Assembly: GCF_000699445.3 (NCBI RefSeq)
Contig: NC_067196.1
Span: 33,996,616-34,060,615, forward strand
Reading direction: 5' to 3'
Source: Schistosoma haematobium
Lineage: Eukaryota; Platyhelminthes; Trematoda; Strigeidida; Schistosomatidae
Length of the DNA: 64,000 bases
Shown: in pieces, positions 23,125 through 36,700 of the stretch
Position numbering within the stretch: the stretch's first letter is position 1
Layout of the letters: the number at the start of each line of letters is the position of its first letter
The notes under the pieces: generated by a model
Database searches by the model: none
What the model was told of the DNA's origin: nothing
Seen by the model: only the letters and a program-made list of their open reading frames with translations
Program-made: the position numbers and the translations under genes

Positions 23125-24093
23125 TGTAATATCATTCATAATTAGAATAACACGATCATTTGTAAGAACAAATATGTAAGATATTGAATTTATGAATAAC
23201 TATATTAAGAAGTATAGCAATATTAACAAAATAAAAAAAACTAACAAAGAATGTTGTTATTAACGTGTTTTTATTCATTTTAACCAGTAAAAGGAAATTC
23301 ACTGAACATATCAATAAATCATGTACAGAAAAAAGGAATAAGCGAAATAAACTTAATTTTATTAATCTACGAACCAAAATCCATTTATAATTTATATTAA
23401 TGGACTAAACAATAAACATTGAAGCATCAAATGCACATTACAATTCATCTTATTATTAATATAACTGTATTATTATTATTGTTATTGTTATATAATAAAC
23501 AAATCACAAGCAAAGATAGAATCAAATAAATTTTCGAAAGAGAAATTATTCAATACGTTTATACAAGATTGATGAACTGTTTTATTATATAGTGAAATTC
23601 TCAAAAGATTATTTATTTTATAATATAAAGACAATTATCTCAGTATTTTCCAATGATGAATAGTTGAAAATTAAGAGAGAGAGAGAGGAACACCCCCATT
23701 TAATTTGTTACTGAGGTTAGATTGTCCTAAAGTTTACAAAACAAAAATTTCATAAAATACTATGATTAGTATTATTATGCATGAAAAGAACGAAAAGACG
23801 AAAGATGAATTAATTTTCATTATCTCATTAAAAGAAATATTAAAAATCATACTGTTGATTATTGATTATTGTCACATTTAGTAAAAGTAATTAGTCAAGC
23901 GTTTAGTACAGTATTGAGGATAAAATTCTTTCTTTTTTCTTTTTTGAAAAGAAAAAATTTACGAAAATTTTTCGAAAAAAAAAGTATAAATAAAATAACA
24001 AATTCATGATTATGCATTGTTTGATGAAGAAAAGTTACTTGAAATATCTAATGATATGTTACGATGTTTACTTGGAATAATAAGATAATCATA
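23125..24093 (-). other. Spectrin 3' UTR and downstream flank
   Basis: AT-rich, with several reverse AATAAA hexamers (TTTATT on the + strand, for example 23581-23586) that could end the spectrin transcript. None is clearly preferred. Confidence 0.5.
23675..23689 (+). repeat. (GA)n microsatellite
   Basis: Short run of GA units downstream of the spectrin stop codon, possibly within the 3' UTR or just beyond it. Confidence 0.5.
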
Positions 24094-24781
24094 TTATGAT
24101 TTACGACGTAAAGAGAAAAAATTTCTAATAGAACGACGATGACCATTACTTTGAAAACTTCTAGAATGAGTTCCCACAGGAAGTGTTAAAGTATGTCCAG
24201 TTTGATGTTTACTGAATTCAGAAGCTAAGCACTTAGCTGATTCATTGATGGCTGTAACCCAACGATTAAGAACATTGTCATTTGCAGTTTGAAATAGATA
24301 TTCACTACCATCTCCAAGACGTAATCGAAATACACATGGTCGTTTTGTGTAATCTATAGCAGGAGCAGCTCTTGATGACAGTAAACTTAATGGTGATGTA
24401 TCATGATAGTATATGTTTGGTTTTTCCCGACGACTTTGTTGATCTTTGTAAACAAATAGTTGACCTGAATCAAGAACCAGATAAAGAGGTAACCAGCTCC
24501 GACCTTGACTTTTTGAATGTAAAGATCCACCAGAATCTAAATCGTGCTTTCGTATAACCGGACCCTCTAGTTTTGGTAAAACTGGTTGTCCACTTGTCGA
24601 TGTTTCAGGTTCCTGTGATAACCTAGTTGGCTCTTGTTCAGCACTTTCAAAGAATTTCAACTTGGTTGTTGAAGCAGGGGATTCAGTCGTTGGCAAGTCA
24701 GATTGAGAAGATCTAACTCTTAGTGAACGGCTTCGAGTTATATGTTTTTGTTGGTGTTCATGTGGCTGATCTACAGTTTCC
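24094..24781 (-). CDS. Beta-spectrin terminal exon: PH domain and stop
   Basis: 688 nt including TAA. After a polar stretch it encodes EGPVIRKHDLDSGGSLHSKS, then RSWLPLYLVLDSGQLFVYKD and CVFRLRLGDGSEYLFQTAND, closing with NRWVTAINESAK. These match the beta-spectrin PH-domain strands and the Trp-bearing C-terminal helix, which bind phosphoinositides and membranes. The protein ends in a basic tail (SIRNFFSLRRKS). Acceptor ATATAG/G. Confidence 0.5.
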
Positions 24782-27700
24782 CTATATAGTAAAAAATAAA
24801 TCAATTCATGTTAATACCAAATGTGAACAAATATAAACAAACGTCTAGAAGAAACATTAAGTGTGCTTAAATTCAATAAGTTTATATTACTCACACACCA
24901 AACACAGCGTTCAATCTACCAAATTAAATAAAGTGAAAACTGTTGAAAGTCAACAATTTATACAGCTAATGGTTAATTAATTTGAACAGGCTACAAAATA
25001 GACAATATTTGAAAGCCATGTTTATTTCACAGATGATAATAAATAATTGAAACGAAGTTTTATTAACTTTATTTACTCATCATAGGCTGACATCGTCTTC
25101 ATTCAGCAGATAATTAACAGTTATTAGATTATTTCATAAATGTAAAAGCTTAAATCAACACTTAACAGCAGATGGTGATGGATATTATTTATTGAGTTCA
25201 TAGCTATGAATGAGCACCTAGAAGTGATCAAAGTAGTTGAAATACGAATCGGGTGAAAATGTTTCGAGATAGAAAGTAAATGGACATTCAACAGTTTGAA
25301 GTTAATTTACGTCACGAACAATACAGAGTGAAGGCATGAATAACATTTCAGTACTAGATGTTCCTACGTAGGTAAGTTGAACACATTCACACATACGAAC
25401 AACTGATCAAGGGAAAAGTATCTTCTATTAACAGGTCTTGATAAGAATTCTGGGAAAGAATTAAGCCTGATAATCAAATGTCAGTTTCAATGGTTCAGGA
25501 ATGATCTACAAAATCAGTTAGTTTCAAGACGAACTTTAATCATGATTAGTTTTGTGTTAAACATTTTATAAATAAGTGTGTACCTTTATGCGAGACAACT
25601 GGTTTTAGATAAAAAGAGATTCCATCTTTGGATATCTATTTACTGAGGGGTTTTGCGTCACTACATCCGTTTTCGTGATCAATCACGCAATCCACCTACA
25701 TACATACACACAATATATTTCATTATGAAACTATTAGGTTGCTATTGAGGTATAATACATATTAAGTTTCAGTATACATTATATTTTAATGCTGAGAGGA
25801 AACAATACAAAATACTCACAGTGAACGAGTGTTATTATTTTCATCAGTAGTTTCTTCTACATGACGATTATATGAAGACGGTTTTTCAGTGTACATTGGA
25901 ATTTTCTCCGAAGAATCTTCAGATTTCTGACTAATGGGTTCTGATCTATCCCTGTCAGATAAACTTTCTTCCTTGGTTATCACGACTGATGACTCTGGTA
26001 TTTGTCTAGAATGTGATCGTTTAACTGGTCGCGGGGACATTATAGTTTCGTGATGTTCAACTTTCTTTCCAGGACTCTTGTACGACTCCACAATTTTGGG
26101 AGGTGATGTCTTAACTGCTGTCACTATACTATCGGATGTTGATGGAATTTTTGTTCTAGGTTTTGGATGTACAACTGGTATTTCAGTTGCTTCAATTGAT
26201 TTCCTAAGTGGTTTAACAGGGGGATGTTGAATGTAAGCAGTAGATACCAGTGGAATTTTTGATGAAGAAACACCAACTGTATGTGATGGTAAGATGGAAG
26301 TTGATTTTCCCAAAGTCTCAGTTTGTCCGACATAAGCAGGAAGAAATTCTTTGACAGCGTTACGAACTTTATTTCTTTGTTCATTCTCTCTCATAATAAC
26401 TTCTTGTGGATCCCATTGCATTGATCTTAGTTCAAGCTGAAAGTGTAAGACAAAATAAAGATTATTCCAATTTTTAGTTTAGACTTACTCTATGAATATT
26501 CTAAATTGAAGAGTAACGCACACAATGAATATTTGGAAGCAGTTATTGCAAGACACTGCTTAAAATGATTTCATTTATTACTTTTTAATAATGTAATAAA
26601 TAAAGATGAAAACCTTAAAAACAAGTCATCTTTCTCTGGTTTAGCTAAAACTAGATACTGCATTGATTGGGAATCCAATGATGTAAATATTTAATATAGC
26701 TACCTAATTAACTTGTGGACTGGTTGAAATTTATGAAATGTTTGCGAAATGTCGTATCTCAGTTTCTAGTAGACGTGTGGATATGATATGTTTACATTGC
26801 ATAAATTTGAAATCATTGAAGAATTATATATGGGTGTATGCATATATGTGATAAATATTCCTGGTATATTGTTCTGTATGTTTAAGTTTTAGCCTGCTGT
26901 ACATATTTCATCAGTTGGTCACTGATTCTATTTCGTAACATCCACCCTGTTGGAATTTATGGTTTAGTTCTGAAGACAAATTATCAATTTGGGTGTTTGA
27001 GCTATTTTAGAGCATAATACAATCAACTGAATTGACAAAGAGAAAGAGTTTTTTGGTAAAAAAAATATCCCGGCTAATCTTTTTTGTCATATCTTTATAC
27101 TGTTGAACAACAAATCTGACGAAAACTGCACAAATCAATAAAAGTTTACAACTATACATAATTATCAGTTCTATGTTTACTTACCAGACCTTACATTAAA
27201 GAACTACAACTAAATATAATGTAAACAATAAACATGGGATAAATGATTCCTCAAGAGTAGCTAACACGTTTATAAATTATAGAGTTGAAAGTGCTGAAAT
27301 TATTTATAAATTTAATGAGATGTGCGAGCTGATTGACCTAGTAAATTACCTACTGGATCTTATCCTATATCTCATGTAAATAGTCAAGTAGTTGAGTGTG
27401 TGAAGATCTAGTAGCAAATTCAATCTATTATTTGTACACTAATTATTCAAGCACAATATTATAAGTATGAGTTTTCAATTAACAAATAAACCATCAAAAA
27501 CAAATGAAAATAAAAATTACAAAACAACTCATAATTATTCAGATTAGTGGGTACTATGGGAGTTTGAAAGGAAAGATATTAAGTTCGAGTTGCTAACTTG
27601 ACCAAAACGTATGATCATATGCTACTATAGAGGCAATCCTCACAGAATGTACATTATACAAAAAGAGACTAATCAATTTCAGTGCTTAACATCAACAGTA

Positions 27701-30700
27701 GGAAGATACAAACATTATTACTCACTGTAGTTAATCTTTTCAATGCATTAAATCTTTCATCTGCTGTTGCTAATGTTTGTTGGAATGCGTAATGAGCACC
27801 AAGTAAAGCTAGTGTTTCAGCTAATGTTTCACCTAGTTGACGACGTGCTGATTCTAATTGTAACTCTCTACCCATTAACCATATTTCTGCACTATTCGCA
27901 TCACGCGCGAATTGACGTATTTCTAATAATAAATGTAAACGATCCCAACGTTCACGCCATAATTCATTTAACAAAATACGCCCAGTTGCTAATTGTACAC
28001 ATCTCTCGCGAACTTCAGTTCGTGTAGCTATTAAACTTGGTTTCATAGTTGGTAGGATTGCTTTCTCTTCATGAGCTGCAAATTCAGCTAATAATATCCG
28101 ACCAAGATTCAAGCAATCTTCAATTCGTTGATTTCGTGATTCTAATTCCACCCGTAATTGTTTATGATCTTCAATTAAATATTCAACACCAGAAATATCT
28201 CTAGAATAAGTTGATCGGTAAGAAACAAAATGAAAACAATTAAGCACAATAAACAAATAGTATATTTAATAATATATAATATTTAACAAACTTATTAAAT
28301 GGAGTAAATGTGAATGTCGTTAACAGAAGGGTTGAAATCAAGACACACAATATAAATGGTAATATAGAATTTTAAGTAGAGACATTCATATTAATAATCA
28401 TAATAACAAAATAGGAGACTAAAATATGGTAAAACTTGAACCATAGTAAAGAAAACGATCTAGCAAGTTGTTTTTGTTTACGTCAATGATACCTATCCTC
28501 ACAAGACCAGGTTTATTAGTATGCATTTATTGAATTGATCAGTATTGGGAAGTTGACTTTCATCGAGAGTCACGTAAACCGACAACCATTATATTTCGAA
28601 AGAGCAATCGCTGCAGCAGGAATTAGTCTTTCTAGATAGCTTCTAAGTATATCATTAACAAAATCAACTTTAAAATAGAGGTTCATGTATAGAATGTTTT
28701 TTCAGACTGTGATGATTGTTCATACTTTAGATGTTCACCAAAGAATTTTATCGAATATCCAAAGGATTTCCGAACATCAATCTCATTCTCTAACCAGCCC
28801 AACGAACACATTTTAGCGTAATGTTAACAGAGAAAGTGTGTGGCATTTCTGGAACCAAACAATAATGATTGAATAAATGAAGCTATATCACTGAGACATG
28901 TACCGAAAAAGACTGAAGATGAAGATAATGTTACTGAGAATCATGCATACTATTATGACGTACAAAGAATAGGTGAATAGTAACCGCTAGGATCTATCTG
29001 TCGACTATTGTTGCATATTTCCTTATTGTATAACCAATTACATTATGTGCATATTCATATTCCTTTTATTATGAGCTATTTGACTTATTGACTATTATTA
29101 TTTACTATTCTTAAGATATTCCAAATTTATTATTAACAGTCTCTCACAATCACGGCAACTTTTTGGCTTGATCTTGTATAATTTTTATTTTCTGTTTTAT
29201 AGTATGATGCGGTCTGATTTGTTTGCATATAAACCGTGTGTGTCTGAAATATATGATTCGTATCACGGAGGCTGATATTAGCGTTCTGGACTGAACGGCT
29301 GGGTTAGGAGAGAAGCTACTATTTCAGAGGACCAATAAGAACTCTAGGTTGCTTGTACATGTTTAGGAGTCATTAGTCTGGTCGTATAAACCGGTGTCTG
29401 ATTGGCGACCTCATCACGCGATAATTAACAGGCCATAAGAACATAATACATACTAAGTGCATTTTTTGCAATCATATGATACACTGAATTTTAAAATATA
29501 TTAGAAACTAATAGTAAAAGGGTAAAACTAACCTTGGTCTTTCTTTATGTTCCATTATATCTTTGGCATGTTCTAACCATGAAATTAATTCACGAGCATT
29601 GACTAGAAAGTCATATAATCGACTAGCTTCTTTTAATAGATCCCGTCTTATCTCAATAACTTTTAATAAACGTTTCCATATTGTTTGAACACGTTCATGA
29701 TGTGCTTGTAATTGTTCCGCTTGTATACCAGCATAACGTGGTAGTAATCGTTTAGCTGTTAAATCCAATTGTTTCAATTGATCACCAAAACATAAAAGTT
29801 CCTGTTCTAATAAATTATGACTACGTTGTAAACCAGGTAGACCTTGTTTTCGTCCAGATGCTAAAGAATCAGATGGTGCTTCGGGTAGATTGTCAAGACG
29901 ATAACAAATTCTTTCTTCAAAATCCTATAATATTCACACAACAAAATGGAGACGATATTTTTTAAAATATATATAATCTTATCATCAATAGTCAGCTGCA
30001 TTTAAAATAGAATTTAGTAAAAAGGATTTAAACAGGGAGCAGAACACAAATCGTTGAAGAATATTGCGTACTTCAGTAGAATAACGAATTTGTAGAAAAA
30101 TAGAAAATAATTATATATTAGGGAAGAGGTAAAATACATCAATTATATTGAGTCGTAAAATATTTAAGAATTGAACTAACCATTATGAATAAAAATTATT
30201 TCTAGCATTAAATTACTTCTTATTGTTTTGGATTAATGTGGACATATGATTGCTTTAGTTAACTGATTAGTAATATAACCGAGTGATTATAGAAGGCTTA
30301 ATAACATTAGTTAGTTTGTATTGTTTGTTTGAATCTTCCCATTGATGTTTAGGACTACAACTGATCAGTCTCTTATTGACATATATGCACCCTGTGTTGA
30401 TTGCCTCGATAGTTCATTAAACCACAAGCATTATAAGCAAAGGTGGAAGGTGGCTAGCAGTGAAATCTAGAATGCGCGTTTCGTTCTATTTAATACAAAT
30501 CAATTGGATGTACGTGCATCCCAGAGATGAAGTTTACTCCGGAAATGGGACCCAGTAACGTTCGCTCCAAACGCCATTGCGTTATCCAGTTAGCTACTGA
30601 GTTATGGTAGCCACTAGCTTGTGTCAACAAGAGATTACTCAATTTCAGTCCTAAACATCAATGGGAAGATCCAAATAAACAAACAAGATGAATTAAAACT

Positions 30701-33700
30701 TCATCTAATTGTTCAAGCTAGTTTTATCGGGAATCAGTAGCTAAGTGAGTAACGCGATGGTTTTTGGAGCGGACGGTACTGTGGTCGAGTTACGGAGTGA
30801 ACATCATTTCTGGGATGCAGGTACATCCAGCTGACGAGTCCCAAATAGGACGAGATGCGTGTCCTGAACCTCGCTGCTAGCCTCCATTCATTTTTGCCTA
30901 TTAGTTAGTAGTATGAACTTCTATTCGAAAAACCGAAAAATTTGATACTACACCCACACACGAAATTATTGCTAATTGTGGTAAAAGCATAATGAAAGAT
31001 GGCTTTGATCTCGTTTCCACATAATTTGTAGAATCATTGAATACCAGATATCCTTGAACATCGTTTTACAGGTTTTTTAGTAAAGCGAATCTATGACTCT
31101 ATAAGCAAATGAAACCGAACCTTTAAGTATTTGGACAAGTACACATAAAAAGTAGGAATAAAGTGATTACAGTTTCGAAGGTTTGTCGATTTCTATTATG
31201 GTTTGACCATCATATTTCACCGGTGAATGACTGCTACAATAGAAACTCTTTTGATTACATAAGCCAAGAGTTTCTGCTGCAATCCTTGAAAATCTTTTTT
31301 GAAGTAAATTGCTAGTGATATGAAGATTAATCTTATTATGGCAAGCCAGTTAAGGCAATCGGTTTTCAATAAGTAGGTCACAGGTTTAAACCTTGCTCCA
31401 CTTACCTTAGTGTGGTCGACTGGATAGTATCAGAAGCTTTAGATGGTAGATGGAGGTAGTCAACAGGATCTGCACTAATAAGGACTAGACAAGCATGACA
31501 TTGATCACCACCCAGTGATCAATCAATTGTGAGTATCAGAAGCGCTAGCATAAAACGTGTATGACTTCAAGTCCAGCATGTTGACCGAAATTTTGTAAAT
31601 GAGTTACACTATTATGAAAGTATATGTTTTGGAGCTCATGGTATTAGGTGATAACTAATCGATTCCAATCTGAAATAGGGACAATTTCGTGCTTAACTAC
31701 AATAGATTTGGAAGTTTTGAGTTCGATCAATAATAACGTTGGGCTAACCCAGTGCTTGAAGGTTATAACACTTGGATGAATTAAGTTTCTATCATTTTAT
31801 TATACCGATGGTCCTTAAGTTGCCCAAAAAGTAAGAAAATCTCATATCGTCTGAAAAAACCTTCCATGACCTCCTTCGACCTATGTAAGGGCATACTTGT
31901 GTAGTAAAAGGATCTACGGTTTTCCAAATGTGACCTTAGTTTTGCTGTAAGCGGCCAATCATAATCAAGCAAAACAGCCAACGCCCTTATAACGTTTATC
32001 TCATCATAAACAATTTTGAAAGAGTCTATGAATCTAATATCATAGAATAACAAATGAGTCATTCAAACGCCCATTTCTCTATATATTCTCAGCATAAGTT
32101 ACAAGCAAGCTAGGGGCACACCCAATATATTCCACTGACAATTTATCGTCATATGTAATGTAAATTTTGAGAAATGTTACAACCAAGGTAATCATATTGT
32201 TTTCATCATGTGCATTCTAAAACAACAAAAAAGGAAAATCAGTTGACTTGACAACTGAATTTATACCATTGTTCGTAACGATAATATTTTAAAGGAAAAA
32301 TGTGTACATACTACATATTTAGCTACTCCTAGCACGTTTTGTTGAAATAGATATGTGATTTCTAATAACACTATTTTCGGTAGAAATTGTAAATCTCATT
32401 TATGTTGTTAATTTCTGCCAGTGCGATAAAGATATGGAAAAGAGAACTTTATTGATCAATACATTTTTGCTTAACATTGATTTCGGTGGATGAACATAGA
32501 GTAATCGACTAACAGAAATTTTATGCTGTGAATAAGAAGCTACGGAATCTTATCTATACGAAAATAATTATTATACTTGTTCAAAGCATTTATCCTTGTT
32601 AAGTTAGATAGTCCGCAATTATGAAGTTTCAAACTAGGACGAAGCAGGTGGGCAGTGCGCCTTAGTTTGTAATTGTTGTTGATGGTGTTGTCCCGTGACG
32701 AATACAAATTTTACAGTAAATTAATCCTCATAAATAATAGTTATCTTTTGGTAATCTACTTGCTGTGGGACGAATTCCTGAAATGACTGATATAGTTTAA
32801 CTGTATTGAGAGTGTGACAGTTACCCGTCAGTGATATTATATGATTAACTGGCTGTATCGCGAATCAATTGAATTTAAAAAAATATGAAACTACAGATCA
32901 AACTCATTGGTTCATGAATAACATCTGTATTGTTTAAACCAAAAGTGTCAGGTTTAATTTTATGTGCAATAAATAAGTGTGCCCAGCTGAGGAGTACCAC
33001 ACAAGTATGAAACTGTGCTTCCTGATTTTTAGTGTTTTTCCAGTTGATATTAGTCTGTGATTTTGTCTATTGTCTAATGGACTTAATTCCAACCAAATAA
33101 AAATATAATCTGAACTAATAAGAAAGGTCTAGCCGTTTAAAATTTATTTAAGAACAAATTTACCAATTAAAACATTTCAAGCCAAATATCTGGTTGTAGT
33201 TAAATGTTGTACGTATTAATTGGAACATTTAAGGACTCTTAACAGTGAAATTTCAGGTTCAGTTCTTCAAATTTGGGAATACTGAATCTTTCATGCTACA
33301 TGTTATATATATACATATACATACGTGTCATTAATTAAATGAATTTTTAATATTTTTGTATTATTTTAGATGTTTGAAGATGACTTCAATATATTATGCT
33401 TAATCTGTGAATATCATTGACATTAAATTGGAATCTGTTTATGTAAAAACAATTTGAATAAACTATAGATGTTTCTTTTTGAAAATCGGGTCACCATTCA
33501 CAGTCTGAAACTCGTAGCTCTACTCTTTAAACAAGATAGGAATGAAGATAACCATTCACTGACAGCACTTGTTATTTTTGACTAAACATTATCTTGGTCC
33601 ATGCTTCGTTATATATCTTGAATTCGAATTCACATCTGATCAACGTTTAACTCTTAGCAATGGAATAATACTTAAATAACTCTAAGTTTCACTAATTTGA

Positions 33701-36700
33701 CAAATGTTATTCTCATGTAATGAAGCTAGCTCATCAATTACCTGGATTTCAAAAGACACTAAATAACTGAATAAAAGAATTTGTTATGATTTCTACGCTA
33801 TTCTTTTGTTTATATATAAAATATTGAAGAAAAACTCATGATATCCAACTCCTAAACTTGATAATTTACCAATTTCGTCATAAAGTGGCCTACTGAATAT
33901 AATGCTAAATGCTTTATTCAGTTACAGTGAATAATATTATTTCTGTTGCTAACTCATTGTCATCAAACTACCCTTCATATTTCATAATTTCAAATTTATA
34001 ATAATAAAATTCACTTCAGTTATATTATTTCTCTTGATAATGTATGTTGAGGTTGAATTACTATATGTTTATTATACTAAGAAATCGTTATGAAATGATC
34101 ATCTTTTACTCTAGTTAAATTTTAAAAAAACTGTGCTTGGTAAGCTGTTACCTCTAAATTTAAACTAATGTTTAGTGAAACGGAGATTTTCCAACGACAT
34201 TATATGGTTATTGAATTACGTCAGAAAAATGATAGTATTTGAAAGCATTCAACAGTGAAAATCAACTCAATGAACTAAAAGTATTATATTTTTGGGAAAA
34301 TTAAAGGTCATAGGTACATGCCTGAATGGAGTTAATTGTGCTTACACTGCATTTAAGTCCCAAATGTGAATTAGACAGCTTTTTAATTGCACCTAGATTT
34401 TCAGTGGTTCTCCGAATGATATCGGTTCGTTATTTTATCTGTGTTTATCAGATATTCTTTCTTTTAGATTATAATAAACACGTCTTGTTTGGTATAAGAT
34501 ATCTATTATGGGATACAATTACTAGATACAATACAAACGGTAATAGTATGTAAATCAATGTAATAATATGCTTAAAAATAACATACTCTACAATCATTAA
34601 CAAATCGATGCATATTCAATGCCGCTTTTAATAATTGTTTTCTTGTTTCGATTAATTCCAATAATTCAGCCCATATTTCATTGATATTATCTTTAATTGA
34701 TGCAATTATCACGGAATCTGATTTGCCTAATGCAATTAAATGCACACATTTAGTTGATAAATCTGAAACAAGTTGTGAACCTGTTTGTACAGTTTCTTTA
34801 TTGAATATCATGAATTTATCTCGTAAATTACAACAATGATCTAAATCAACTCCAAGGTCATTATTAGTAGCCAGTGCAACACGTTTATTAATCCATGCCT
34901 AAACATTGGGTAAGTTGATAAACAGTTAAACAAATGGAAATTATTATCAGTTTCCTGATGTGAACTTCAAAAAAATAGAAGTACATTCAGAAATTATTTA
35001 GAATAAGCAATACGAAAACGAAAATTCATAGACCTATATTAACTCAGTTTTACATAAAATATTCCTGGAATACCTCTTAAATCAAAAACGAAATGTGGAA
35101 AACTTGAACTTTCTTTTGATATGTCCTTCTAAATAAGATGTCTTACTTCAGCATGCCATAACGTAAGCAGCATATGTATATAACATTAGTGTGATGCGTC
35201 TTTAGATGGCTTTTAAGAATGTATGTAGAGTGAAAATATGATAAGATTGACGTCTACTGAAACCAATGATTAAATAAGTGGTGAGAAAAATGGCTATTAA
35301 GAACAAAGGATATTCATACGTTACTAGTATCAGATCATAATTGCCTTTAAAACATTGCTTTTATAAGCCTTGACCATTCAGTGAGCGATACTAAGGTTAG
35401 GCATTATGTACTACGTGAAATCGGTTGAAGAGGTTACGAGTTTTCATCAACTGAGGTAATTGGAAAATAGTGAGCACGTCTGACCACCAGCTACACCGAC
35501 TAGCGTGATTGTTGATGTAATAGTAGGTCGGTAGAGGGCAAGTGTCATTCAAACCAAAACATGACATCAGTTCATGAAGTATTTAACAATTGGATTGAGC
35601 CATGTAGGTAGTTCCAGACTACCTGGTTTGGGCAGGTTGTTATTTCATAACCAGCTGTTGGAGACATTTTATGACATGCGCAGTCATAATGGCTTAGACA
35701 CATTCACTATTTGTCGTACGTTAGATTCAGAATTGCCAAAGTCTTTCATTACTTTGTTTTTTTGCTCCATACATACTACTTTCTATTGCTACTAATATTG
35801 TTACTATTCGTAATACTAAGGACTTAGTCCTGATAATTTCACGTAACTGTGCTTATGTAGTTTGATTATTGGAAACAGTGTACATATTTGCCAGGTTCTA
35901 TATTCCACATGACTGACTGATTTGACTGAAGTTAAATATTATGAAGATGCATATGTGAGAAAATGGTTTCTGTTACACTACAGCCAAAATTAATGATTCA
36001 GACAACATAATTGTTCGCTTATCATTAGAAAACTAAAGGTTTTGTTAAATGGCTGTACATTTTTTTTAAAAAATTAATATTTTTTCAGAGGATAAACACC
36101 TATTTTGTATGTGACTGCTTTTCGAATATTTAAAACAAACCTTACTTCGTGCTATTAGTGGTAATCGTTAGTTCAATAACTTTGTTGTATCAGATTCTAA
36201 TTTGAAAATTACAACCAACTTTTTGACATACAAGATATCGTGGTTTGATGTTACGTATTAAGTAATGCTCTACAAAATAACAATTAAATACTGTTCTAAT
36301 AATAAATTATGATGAATTCTGCGAGGTTTTATCTACGAAGAAATAATTCATTAAAATATCATAAAAATATTACAATCTACAAATTATTACCAGAAACTAA
36401 TAAAAACATAACAGTTAACTAACATCCACAGTATTATCACTATATAATTCAACACAGACGTAAAATTTAAAATCTTAAATGCAACTATACAAACAAAAAG
36501 GTTCGCTGAATAACCAGATCAAAAGTGGATTTCACTAAATGATGAATTAGTTCAGTAAAACAAAATATATATAACATATTTTTCACTAACCTCCAATTCA
36601 TCAGCTTCACGAATTAAACTATATTTAATAGCATTTGCCTCTAACATTGAAGCTACATTATTGACGATACCTTGAAGATTTTTGTATGAATGACTTATAC

